A stretch of DNA of 64,000 bases from Symsagittifera roscoffensis (taxonomy: Eukaryota > Xenacoelomorpha > Acoela > Convolutidae), in contig NC_087062.1 in the NCBI RefSeq assembly GCF_963678635.1, positions 70,771,345-70,835,344 of the forward strand. The letters are read 5' to 3'. Under the pieces are notes generated by a model. That model was not told the origin of the DNA and searched no databases. It was given only the letters and a program-made list of their open reading frames with translations. This document shows positions 33,018-43,679 of the stretch, one piece after another. Position 1 is the first letter of the stretch; every line of letters starts with the position of its first letter. The translations under genes were made by a program, and so were the position numbers.

Positions 33018-33584
33018 TTGAAAATGATTATGATAAAAAACATGAAAAACTCAAACTCCGAAATTATTTCTTTACATGTATATAATAATGCACCATACAA
33101 AATCACCCTACGTTTAGGACTCTTAGGATATTGTGAAACTAATGCAACAACTTCCCCCAAAAAAGAAGTAGCGTACAGAGTAAATATTATATTACAACTA
33201 CTAGATATATGTCAATCAACAATTCTCGATGAAGAATTATCAATAAAAGATATAATAAGCAATGCAAAAAGGAACACAGACTATTTCACGAAAACACCTT
33301 ATTTTAAACCAACATTCAAAATATTACACTATACAGAACATCAACAAAAATTCTTGACAATGTTCAATTTTCAACACTTTCAATTAACACAAAATGAATT
33401 TGAAAAATTAGCCGATTTACTGTTTAGATATCCAACAGTTTATGCAACATCTAAATTTGACGTTGTAAAAATAAATTCACCACTACATTTACCCCTGAAA
33501 CCTGACGCAGTTTTCAAAAAACAAAGAGCAAGCAAAGTACCAATCACTTACATGACAAAGTTAATAGATTACTTGACATTCTAG
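33018..33584 (+). pseudogene. Pol linker between protease and reverse transcriptase
   Basis: 188 codons. The second half, with LTQNEFEKLADLLFRYPTVY, the KFDVVK segment and SPLHLPLKPDAVFKKQ, corresponds to the conserved pre-RT segment of gypsy polyproteins that leads into the RT fingers. The first part follows directly on the deletion that removed the protease. Confidence 0.65.
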
Positions 33585-34080
33585 AACAATAAGAAATTTT
33601 ATCTTAAATAAAGAAGAAAAACCAAAAGGAAACACCTTTATTAACCCTGTTATTATCCTTGCCAAAAGAGAATCACTCAAAATAGTTCTAGATGCTAGAT
33701 ACCTCAATTCACTCGTTGATGAATCCAAATGTAATTAGCCAACAGAACTTATCCAAGTAATTTTAACAAAAATAAACGGTAAACTTTTCACAACCGCAGA
33801 CTTGAATAGTGCCTTTAACCAAATGCCACTAGATGAACAATCACGACGATTAACACAATTCGTTATTGAAAATCAACAATACGAATATAATAGATTATTC
33901 TATGGCATACCCATAGGACCAGCAGCTTTCTCAACCTTCATGAGTACAATTTTTCGACCACTCATACTTAGTAAAAAAGCAATAACATACTTAGATGATG
34001 TCTTTATGCGATCAAAAACAAAAGATGAAATGTTTATAGTTCTAGAAAAATATCATCAAGTTTACAGAACGAAAACATGA
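33585..34080 (+). pseudogene. Reverse transcriptase domain
   Basis: The frame ending at 34080 contains VIILAKRES, KIVLDARYLN, the first catalytic Asp in FTTADLNSAFNQMPLD, YGIPIGPAAFSTFMS and the YLDD active-site box (33988-33999). It copies element RNA into DNA. A TAG at 33736-33738 interrupts it between the fingers and the first Asp block, and the frame before 33600 is shifted. The thumb region after 34080 is in other frames. Confidence 0.88.
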
Positions 34081-34199
34081 AAGCAGCCCCAGATAAATCA
34101 CTTTTTTTCTTATCATAGAAGAAGACACTATAACTCCACTAAAATCACGAATCGATGCGATTCAAAAACTTCAACCACCTACCAACAAAAAGAAAATCC

Positions 34200-35081
34200 A
34201 AGAATTTTTTGGAATGTTAAAATTCTTAATTAAATACGTCTATAAAATGCAATTATACTTAAGACCCTTCTATAACATTCTTAGACAACAAAACAATTTC
34301 AAATGGACAAGATAAACATCAAATACAATTTGAAGAAATCAAAAAACTTCTCACCGAACAAATTTCAAACAAAATTCCAGATCATAATCAACCATTTTAT
34401 GCAATGTGCGATGCTTCAAATTTTGGCATCGGTGCAGCATTATTACAATCCCACAATGGAACCAATAAAATGAATCTTATATCAGCAAATTTTCGCTTAT
34501 TTACACAAGCTGAACTACGACTCTCTACTCTTATGAGAGAGTGCACAGCTATTATACACACTCTAACAGAAAGTGAATTTTTGATACTTGCATCAAAACA
34601 TTCAACAGTTTTATTTAAAGACCATAAACCTATCATATTTCTCTTTACACAAAAATCAAACCCAAATCATAGAGTTTATAGATTTCAACTAATCCTAATG
34701 AAACTCCCAATTTTACACATAGTATGGACAGCAGGAAAAAACCTTGCACTACCTGACACTCTTAGTAGTAATACACCACCTGAACTGTTAACAAGAAAAA
34801 CAACAGTTGAAATACCACAAAATCTAAAATTCTATCTCGCTAAAGATGAAACTTCACCACGATTAGAATATAAATACGCAGTAAAAACTGACATAGAACA
34901 ATCACAAATAAACAATCTACAACATTTTTCACTCTATTTAGATTGTCAAAACAACCATTATGAAGTTTATTTATTAGCAACATCTACATTCAAGCCGATA
35001 CCATATCACATTGGATCAAAAATAATACTCAACAAAAATGAATTAAACAACAACCACATAAAAAGGACCCATTACGTTTAA
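34200..35081 (+). pseudogene. RT thumb/connection and RNase H domain
   Basis: From 34404 the frame reads FYAMCDASNFGIGAALLQ-like sequence with the first catalytic Asp, then TLMRECTAI (Glu), FKDHKPIIF (Asp) and VWTAGKNLALPDTLS, the usual order of gypsy RNase H. RNase H removes the RNA strand after reverse transcription. Upstream, IQEFFGMLKFL at about 34198-34230 is the conserved thumb motif, in another frame. Confidence 0.85.
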
Positions 35082-35169
35082 TAGAAAAAGAAAACTTAAC
35101 AGAACTGTTAAATTTATCAGGAACGTTACAAAACGATTCATAATACACAATAAATTAAGTTTTTAACCT

Positions 35170-36290
35170 ACATGACCCTACAAAAATTGAAGTAGAAACA
35201 ATTTTTCTACCTACAACAGAAAAAATTACACTAGAATTATTACAGAAATATCGAAACCTTGATTCCGTCATCAGACCATGTCTCCCTTTAAGTATGATGT
35301 TAATAGCACTAATACTTCACACACCTTTTATACAAAAGGACTTTCAAGATCAGAAAAAACATTTTCTAACTTTATACAAAAATTTTGTTTCCCCAATGCA
35401 CCAATTTGGATCAAAGTATTATGTAATGATTGTATAATATGTCTATTAAATTAACTCTATCCAAATCAAAAACAAATTGCAGAAAACAAGATTTAAAGGA
35501 CAAAATCTACATTTTAATCACAGAATATCATTTGACACAAAAGGATCAATTTCACCATCCTCAGAATATATAATATTAATTGTTGATGCATTTACACACT
35601 CTGTAGCACTTAATGCAGTACCCCATTGTAATGCTTACTATGCATATACAACACTCTACGAATACTGGATAGCTAAATTCGGATTACAATGGTACTGAAT
35701 TTATTAATAATGAAATTATCAAATTAAGCCACTTATATAATATTAAACACAAACCACGTACATCTCATGCACCTTGGACAAATGGATTAGTCGAAGGTAT
35801 TAACCGTTCATTACAAGAATACCTCAGATGTATCATTAATGGAAATGATACAAGATATACTGAGTGGTCAACAGATGTAAAATTATTTCCCTTATCATAC
35901 AATTCACAAATAAAAACAACACTAGGAATGTCACCATATGAAATGGTATTTAACCAAAAACTAGGTAAGCCAATAATGTTTACAGCAAATGCCCATAAAA
36001 ACACACAAGGATATTGTAAACCAAATAAAGATTCAGTTTGTTATAATCTACCATCACATACACATGATGAAGATCCTTTTCATTATCCACAAATTTCAAA
36101 ATTAGCTTCCGGTACACATACCGAATCGATTTTAAATAGAGATAAAAAACATAATGAAATCTACCAAAAAATAACAAAAAAATTGCTACAAAGGCAAAAC
36201 ATAAATAACCAAATCAATTCACGCTTTAAACCAGCCACATATTTAAAAATAGGAACATTTGTTTTAATTCCCAACTTTACGACGCAGTAA
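35170..36290 (+). pseudogene. Integrase domain, several frames
   Basis: The frame at 35477-35698 carries HRISFDTKGSISP (first catalytic Asp) and ILIVDAFTHSV. It then breaks at FGLQWY, where a short deletion has removed the second catalytic Asp that should precede NGTEF. After 35700 the sequence continues with HAPWTNGLVEGINRSLQEYL (third catalytic residue, Glu) and YNSQIKTTLGMSPYEMVF. The C-terminal part, from 35928, has FKPATYLKIGTFVLIPNF, like the GPY/F-type SH3 module. Confidence 0.85.
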
Positions 36291-37690
36291 GGAATTTCTA
36301 AAAAACTACATCCACTCCGAAAAGGACCATATCAAATAATTGACAAATCTTCTGATGTCACATACAAATTAACTGACACAAATAAAAAAAGAAATTATTC
36401 AACATCGAAACAACCTATTAGCTTATTACCCAAAAGAATACGCACTCCGTGAATTAACACAATTATATTTTTTCACAGGTTTCAAAATTGTTCAAAACAA
36501 TTCAGAAAATGTATCGAATCAACACACTGATGAACAAACGAATTCAAAAAAAGACCAACAAAAACAATTAGTTCACCGACCATCCCCTTCAAAATGCTAA
36601 TCAACAACTACCACACCCATCCCCACCAACAACATCCCAAGAAAACCCAACAACACCCACAAGTACCCAAAACCCCCAATTATCTACACGCATTTCTTTC
36701 CACGACAATCCCTATACTTTTGAAGAAAGACACGCATGATTATCTGAACCATTATAACCAGTTGTTCGCCAAGCATCTTTAAGCGAACCGCACTACGAAC
36801 CAACATATAACATCTATCCGCATCTATAACAAGATCTTAACAGAGTAAGACACATCAGTCAAAACTAAACACACTCGAAATAAATAGACAAATAATACAT
36901 CCAAGACGAAATAGTAATTTTCAAACTCCCAGAGTTCAATTTATTATACCTCAATCACCAACATCATGTCCCTTAGACCTTTCTAGTAGCACACTAGCAG
37001 ATAAACCTCCAACTGCTTCACAACAGAACACTTCAAATATTCCATCAGATTACTTAGGTTCAACCCCCACATCAGAACAAATCAGAAAAAACCCTTTTAA
37101 TAACCCAACAACCACAGAGCGTCCTCCATATTGGGTAACTAACAAATACCCTCACGTTGAACCAAATTTAGTAAACAACCCAATTGACGTTTCATTCGAT
37201 ACAACACTATCTCTATTACTCGAAACACTTTTTTTCCTTCAACACCTTCTTTAAACCAAATATCACCATCAACTTTTCCTCTAAATTTTCCTACAGATCT
37301 TGATTCACGACATCAAGAACAATCATCTCATAATATACCACTAGGATTAGATTGGATTACATTCGTAGCAACCCCACCTTTGTTTGGTCAACATCAAGAA
37401 AGCAATAGATTACACAACTGGGCACTAAATAGATTACAAAATCGACACGATATCCACAAAGATATACAAGAACATAACATCCAAATACTACAACAAATCT
37501 CACACTAAAATTCGAACTTACAGTAAGACTAAATAACATTGTTCAACACCAATTTCCATTAGACCCCCCTAATATAACAGCTCAATCTTTACCTCCTCCA
37601 TTTATAACAACAGAAATAATATATAAAAACAATAGATATACAAAAAGACAATCGGATACATAACTTTTTATAATCAATACTCAGGATTAT
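36291..37690 (+). pseudogene. Pol C-terminal tail or linker, Pro/Thr/Ser-rich, degraded
   Basis: After the integrase the sequence continues with HPLRKGPYQIIDKSSDVTYKL-like codons (GPY/F module) in shifted frames. It is then rich in Pro, Thr, Ser and Gln codons with many stops. Coding-like composition persists to about 37520. No domain is recognised. It may include the splice acceptor region for the envelope transcript. Confidence 0.45.
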
Positions 37691-37697
37691 CATACAC

Positions 37698-38021
37698 ATG
37701 TATCTTCTAAAGACATTCACATTTCAACACCTTCTTTTCCTCATTTTTTCCGAAGCAAGCCAAAATCCATCTCCTCGCACAGGACCTCAGGATTTATTAG
37801 TAACACACTACGATTGTGAAGAAAACGAACAAAAAACATTACACAAATATGCTATAAATCAAGTAACACAATGTGAATCCGAACCACAAGCTATAGAAAG
37901 CACAAATGTATTAGCTACACTATACTCGAAAGCCCGAGCAACAACACTGACAGGATATAAATTTACAGCAATATTTTACAGCAACACAAAAAAAAGGATA
38001 CCAAGAGATAATGTTTTTTAA
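37698..38021 (+). pseudogene. Envelope-like glycoprotein, N-terminal part
   Basis: The ATG at 37698 starts a hydrophobic signal peptide (LLKTFTFQHLLFLIFSEA) followed by an extracellular-type segment with YDCEEN and a later Cys. This resembles the N-termini of envelope glycoproteins captured by metazoan LTR elements from negative-strand (chuvirus-like) viruses. That assignment is from general layout only. A frameshift near 38010 breaks the frame. Confidence 0.6.
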
Positions 38022-38820
38022 TTGGAAAATACACCTTGAAAAAGTCCAACTTACACGCGACTTAAAAGACGATACAATTCTTTACCAAGGAATTAGACTC
38101 CCTTGCAAAAACGACCAAGGATTTTGCGATCCTACAACACGCACACAAGCAACCATTGTATGGTTTCCCGAAGAAACCAGTACAGTTTTTCAAGTAGCAA
38201 AGATACACGCCAGAATGACTAAATTTCACCAAAAATTATTTATTGAATCAATGTCATGTGAAGATGTAAGCCCTGACGAGATCAAAACAACAAATCATAA
38301 GTTTAGAAACATCCACAATACAGAAAATAAATTAACACGATTTCAAATATACCCAGAAACAGAAATTGCATGCAAATACAACAAGCCAATTTATAAAACA
38401 CAATATTCAGAAATTCTTGTCGAATACAAAAGTGGTTTCGACATGAATACAAGAAATTGAGTCGTACACCCAATGGCCACATCTCGCTCATTCACTGATG
38501 AAAATTCCTACATTTCAGTAAAATTTCAGAAAAACGCAGGACAAATCGGTGGAAAATTAAAACCACAAGACACAGAAAGTACACGATTACAAGAACTATC
38601 ACTTTGAACAGCACACATTTTGGCGCAATTCACTACGATATACATTTAGACATGAAGTTAGACTACACGATAAGCAGAATTTTTCAAGAAATGTCACTTT
38701 CAGAATTAGAAACACTACATCAACTATGTGAACTTGAAAGAACACAATTTCTACAGTCACTAGCACTAGCAGTTCTAAAAATACCATATGCAGGATATTA
38801 ATTATCCGGAAATAGGTCAA
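38011..38820 (+). pseudogene. Envelope-like glycoprotein, middle part, frameshifted
   Basis: Frames at 38011-38460 and 38604-38801 encode a mixed-composition ectodomain with scattered Cys residues (LPCKNDQGFCDP, MSCEDVSP, IACKYN). They then give an alpha-helical Glu/Leu-rich stretch (FQEMSLSELETLHQLCELER), which could form the coiled-coil part of a fusion subunit. At least two frame changes and a stop separate the pieces. Confidence 0.5.
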
Positions 38821-39545
38821 ATTTCATTGATTATGAAGGAAACATCTTATGGTATTACACTTGCACCAAAAAAGAATCACCTTTATATGTTTTTGAAGAT
38901 AAACGATGTTACAAAAGAATCCCAAAATTTTACAAAAATAAGGTATATTTTGTTGATATGCTTTCAAGAAGAACTTATTTTTGGGATACAGCAGTCCCAT
39001 GTGGATCAAAAAACAGCCACAATGTTGTACAAATAAATCGCGATGAAGATAAATACTACCTACTCACACCATATCCAACACTAATGCCACCACTAAAAAA
39101 GTTTTCACCTGAAAGTATTAGAGCTATTGCCCGAAACCCGAATATCGATTTACAATCAATCGGTATCTATTCCAAATCCGACATACATCACCACACGCGA
39201 ACACAACAATTTCAAGCACTAATTACAAAAATGGGCACTATACAACGACAATCAATAGATCAAAACTTACGTAAGCTTGCAGAAACAGCAGGATTTTCAG
39301 ACATTTACGCACAAGATTACAGCGGATATTTTAATGATATTAAAGATTATAATTAATTAAACGGCGAAAAATTTCGACCCCAAGATATATCAACAATCAA
39401 TATTTTTAGTTTTGTAAATTTCAAAAAGGAACTTTTATCCTTTCTAGGATGGCCATATTACATCTTAGAAAGATTGACTATATTATACGCAATGTTTAAT
39501 TTTTTAGGATTTATTTTCTCTTTATTAAAAGGAATTTATAAGACA
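38788..39545 (+). pseudogene. Envelope-like glycoprotein, C-terminal ectodomain and membrane anchor
   Basis: The frame at 38958-39356 (RRTYFWDTAVPCG, TPYPTLMPPL, the QRQSIDQNLRKLAETAGF helix) is followed after a shift by GWPYYILERLTILYAMF and a hydrophobic LGFIFSLLKGIYK near 39460-39540, a probable membrane anchor. The order signal peptide, Cys-bearing ectodomain, helical segment and anchor supports a class of fusion glycoprotein. The gene is dead through frameshifts. Confidence 0.55.
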
Positions 39546-40682
39546 TGCGCAATCCACACATAAGTAAAAGACAAGCAAGCGTAGCACGCATACTTTTTGC
39601 AGGAATTTTTGGAATATTTTTCGAACCCATGAATAAAATACTTTTAGATGCACAAATAAATGAATACAAAACAAAATTATCAAATACGCCAAACACATAT
39701 GAAGAATCACAACACAAAATAAACACCTTACCTACAGCATCACAACTACCAAGTTTAAATCGAAACCATCCATTATCACTAGTATCACGAAATTTCAGAA
39801 ACTTAGAACTAGTAAATATTGCAAATTCAAGACCAATTCATATACAATGTCCAATTCATCTCATTGTAACACAACAATCTCAAATTGACGATACATATGA
39901 ACAAATTATCAAACAACCTTATACAACAAATTTTCAATCTCAGAACAATCATTTTTTAGCCCACGATGAGCCGACAAATTGGATCCCTTCACCGTTCAAT
40001 TTCCCATCCAGCCAATCTCCAAAATTCAATTCGCATTATCCCACTTTTTGCTTTCCCGCCACCTGAATCACCCCATATTAATACATCATCCGGCACGGAT
40101 TCTGACGCTAACTCCGATATCACAATTTTTAACACAATTTCCCAATTTAGTAATTCAGACATAGAAACCCCAGACGAATTCGCAAACTCCGAAACCAGCC
40201 CATCAACATTTTTTCAACCCCCCTTTCGAGCCATTCACTCCCAATCCCAAATTGATTCCCCCTCTACCATCTCTCGTACTTCCCAAGTAACCCCAACATA
40301 CTCCCCCTCTACCAATGAACGATCCAACAACCATTCCCCAGAAACCACGCAAATCTCATCTCAACTAAATAACCTAATAACATTCCAACAACAAATACAA
40401 CACCCTCACACCCTAACCATTCACCAATTATCGTCAACCATAACATCATCAAACCCACCAACTCCTACACCCTCTTCAGATTATACCCCTTCTTTAGCCC
40501 AATCCTCAACATCAACCCAATCACCATCCACTACTAACCATGCATATAGAACAATTAAAAGAAAACTCCCTAATCACCCGTTCCCCTCAAAACCCCGAAA
40601 AGCCCGGGATTATGTAAATCACTCTGATCATACTAATACTCCTGAATTCCTTCAAATTTCTTTACCCCTCTTTCCTCAATAA
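39545..40682 (+). pseudogene. Ser/Thr/Pro-rich coding-like region after env (ORF X)
   Basis: Two overlapping frames (39545-40066 and 39966-40682) form one long stretch. The first starts with basic SKRQASVAR after the env anchor and becomes polar. The second is over 40 percent Ser, Thr and Pro, with an acidic TDSDANSD patch and a basic RTIKRKL..SKPRKAR cluster that resembles a nuclear localisation signal. It may be the cytoplasmic tail of env or a separate accessory protein. I recognise no family. Confidence 0.5.
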
Positions 40683-41484
40683 ACCATACTATGTCGATGA
40701 GCATGTACTAATCCCCACACTTCACTGGACATCATTTTACCATTTCTCAAATCCAATTTGTATACCACTAATTAACACACCTCGTGAAATAGAACAAAGC
40801 AAAAATGACATTTTTAGACTAACTACAGCACTAACACCTAGACAATTTACGCACGTAGGATATAAAAAACTATTAAAAATTTTCACCGCACCCCGAGCTA
40901 ATGAATACTCTATCGAATACTATGACCACAATATCATCAGACCTAACCAAGATCAATTTCTCGGCGAAGATAAGTTCGCTAACCCGCAACTAACCGAAAG
41001 ATTTTTCATACGAGCACTCTACATCTTTAGACTAAGCAAAATGGATAAAAAGCACGGCCACATCATTTCCGAAGCACTAATCGACATCCAAGCTTACGAA
41101 TCCTTTTACGATAAATTTGAAACTTTTTCACTAACCTTTCACTTCCTCACCCCAAAAGAACAAGATCTGCACTGTTCACACGACATCATGTTGAGCACTA
41201 AACAAATGCATTCTTACACTTATTATAGATTCATTCAAAATCACTTTAATTTGCACACACCATCACGACAACCCCACCATCGATTTCAGTTTATTAATTC
41301 TAAGTACACATCACCATTTTCTCTAAAATTCACCTACTGCATGAAAAAAACTAACTTACAAGGCATGCTCAGAAATTACGACCCAATAACCCAAATTTAT
41401 ATGTTTTGCCCACTCACCAAATCCTTTAATGTAGAAGAATCCCGACCCTCATTGTCCCGCGTGAATATACCCAACCAATATTAG
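40618..41484 (+). pseudogene. Unrecognised accessory ORF between env and 3' LTR (ORF Y)
   Basis: The frame is open from 40618 to a TAG at 41482-41484, about 289 codons, with the first internal ATG at 41041. Composition is that of a folded protein: aromatic and hydrophobic residues are regularly spaced (LHWTSFYHFSNPICIPL, ERFFIRALYIFRLSK, DIQAYESFYDKFETF, LKFTYCMKK). It overlaps the end of ORF X in another frame, suggesting the two were once joined. After 41484 coding-like sequence continues in a shifted frame (TEELNTIKALALLWPL) to a good splice donor, CAG|GTATGT at 41708. I do not recognise the family. Confidence 0.55.
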
Positions 41485-41709
41485 AATTCATTCATAATAC
41501 TAAAAATAATCACAAGCTTTTAACCTCATCCAGCACACCAATCACGAGTTTTCCATTGGCACAGAAGAACTAAACACCATCAAAGCACTTGCATTGCTTT
41601 GGCCACTGCTTGAAACTAAAAAAATCATTCGCATATTAGCAAAATTACTAACCACATAAGATTCAATACACGATATCTTCCCTCATGGCTTCTTCCCCGA
41701 TGACCAGGT

Positions 41710-43298
41710 ATGTATGAAATAAATAATTTAACACTAATAAATTCAAGACAAATTAACCATTTCTTATTAAATGTTTTTTCTTTAGTCTTTAGATCACCAT
41801 CATCTTCAAACAGAAAACAAAAATAAAAAATTGCAAATTCTTTTGTAAATTATAAACTCTTATTAAAAAACCGCAATAAATAATGCAGTAAAATTTCTTC
41901 TCCACAGTAGTAAATTGATCTATAAATTCTTTTCCCCAATTTAGTAAATCTAAATACACTGAAAATAATTTAATAATTTCAATCCCCACAAAGCAGTAAA
42001 TTTAAATTTTTCAGCAGTAAATCTATACAAATGTCAGCAGTACTAACCTTTTCAAGAATTAATTCACTCGCACACAAACTCTGTCCACACTCGCACAGCT
42101 CGCCTATGACGAATTGTTTAAAATGATGATTTCAAGTTTTAACTTTCACTAATAACAGCTCAAACTAGTAATAACAAATTTCAAACTTTCTTTTAACCCA
42201 GTTGGAAAGGAATTATATAATAATCCCAACTAACCAGTGTAGTTTACTAAACACCATAAACTACAAACTAACAGCTTGACTAAGAAAAGAAACCCACGGT
42301 ACCCAAACCGGATTAAACCAGCTTAAAGAACCGATAAACTGTTCTTTTGAAGACTATTGATAAGTCTGAAAAAGAAAGCATTAAACACCAAAAAGTCGAA
42401 AGACAAACCCAAACCAAACAATTTGATTTCTGAGAAAAGGACACAACCAAAACAACAAAAGGAAAAAAACCAGTAACAAACACGACTTGAAATGTTAACA
42501 CAAAACAGGACCCCACAAAAAACCTGCATGAAATTGTACCCTCACTCCTGGCCTAACCCACCAGAAGAGGACGACGTCCTGAGCATGCTTAATAGCCGGC
42601 CTAACCCACCGTGCTAGAACACACGCTTTGTGACGCACTCCTTATTTTTGACAAGAGGTACTCAAGTGTGAGTAACTCTTTTAAAATAACTGAACTAAAA
42701 TTAAAAAATTTTGCCACAAAAACTAATAAAAAGTCATAATTAAAAAGAAAAACTAACTAAACATTTATTTATGTAAATTATATATTGCAGTAATATAGAT
42801 CATACACAATCACGAAGACGAGCATCAAGCAGCTAAGACGACCTCATCACACATAACCCACAGAATGGTTGAACACAACCGAAATGCCGCTCACAACCAC
42901 AACTCAAAGGATTTGAAGTACGACTTGACTCCGAAGCAAAGGACTTCATTGAAACAGACCAATGACCACCTCGATTTTCAAGTATACGTACAGATCCGAG
43001 TTATATGGCATTCCCTCCAAACTCGAGCTCCACGCCATTCCCAATGCAGATCGAAACACAGTTCTCCACACCGATCAAGAACAGACGATCATAACAAACC
43101 ATTTTGAAATCAGATTGATTTTGTTGACGGTCTCTGTCATCGTTGAATGACAAAACAACCTCGACGATTCCAGCTTCCTGGAGTTCATACCTCCAAGGAC
43201 GGAATAGAAATGGTGCCCGCAAAATACAAACGATCATCATCCATCCTCCATTACAGAAAGAAGTCGAAAGAACAAAAACTCTGAAAACCCCGGATGGG
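41710..43298 (+). other. 3' region of the retroelement before the 3' LTR
   Basis: Mostly AT-rich and non-coding from the donor at 41708 to about 42860. This includes a direct repeat of GGCCTAACCCACC near 42552 and 42598. From 42863 to 43240 composition again looks coding in shifting frames (DLKYDLTPKQRTSLKQ; later PASWSSYLQGRNRNG), after a CCCACAG acceptor-like site. It could be a second exon of the accessory gene. The last 150 bp are shared with element C at 4742-4914. Confidence 0.45.
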
Positions 43299-43675
43299 TG
43301 GAACCTGATCCAAACTATATATTATTATTGTTTATAAATTAGATATTTTATCCCTATAAAATATTAAAGACTAACCAATGACACTCCATCTAACTAACAA
43401 CCCACTTATTTGTAAGTGCTGAAATTACTTGTAATTTCAGCACCAGAGCACATTGAATTTAACTTACAACTTAGTTGCCTTTTCCGAGAGACCGACTCGT
43501 AACAAAAACAGTATAATCTAGATCTATTGAGACTAAGAGATATAAGAGTAAGATTAAGATCGGTATTAGACTAAGAAGTTGCACGAATCTAACCGGCCGA
43601 AAATAAGATAGCGTGACGAGCAGGCGGTGTACCCTATCTGAAAGTACTCTATGAGTTAACCTAAGTCCCAACTCA
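43299..43675 (+). repeat. 3' LTR of copy B (377 bp)
   Basis: Same ends as the 5' LTRs (TGGAACC..CAACTCA), with the 13-bp hairpin at 43416-43443. It is preceded by AAAACCCCGGATGGG, only weakly purine-rich as a polypurine tract. ATCT follows directly. Confidence 0.9.
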
Positions 43676-43679
43676 ATCT
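43676..43679 (+). repeat. Right target site duplication ATCT
   Basis: ATCT directly follows the 3' LTR and matches the left flank of both 5' LTRs. Confidence 0.6.

Larger units (their letters stand above)
24870..33043. repeat. Tandem segmental duplication, unit B
   Basis: Second copy of the unit at 15398-24869. It reproduces GPCR exons 2 and 1 and their flanks, and then leads into the retroelement copy that continues to 43675. Homology to unit A is lost just after 33040, where B has deleted the protease segment that A retains at 24510-24869. Confidence 0.85.
27709..43675 (+). mobile_element. Full-length (about 16 kb) envelope-bearing Ty3/gypsy-like LTR retroelement, copy B
   Basis: Two LTRs (358 and 377 bp) bracket gag, the pol domains in the order RT, RNase H, integrase (Ty3/gypsy order), an envelope-like gene and an extra coding-like region. 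ATCT lies immediately before the 5' LTR and immediately after the 3' LTR, fitting a 4-bp target duplication. Nearly every ORF has stops or frameshifts, the protease is deleted and the integrase has lost a catalytic residue, so it is dead. The sense strand is A-rich and T-poor, as in many retroviruses. About 16 kb is roughly twice the usual gypsy length. Confidence 0.92.

Noticed and set aside
43284-43298. Polypurine tract before the 3' LTR
   Set aside because: AAAACCCCGGATGGG is interrupted by pyrimidines and too weak to call.
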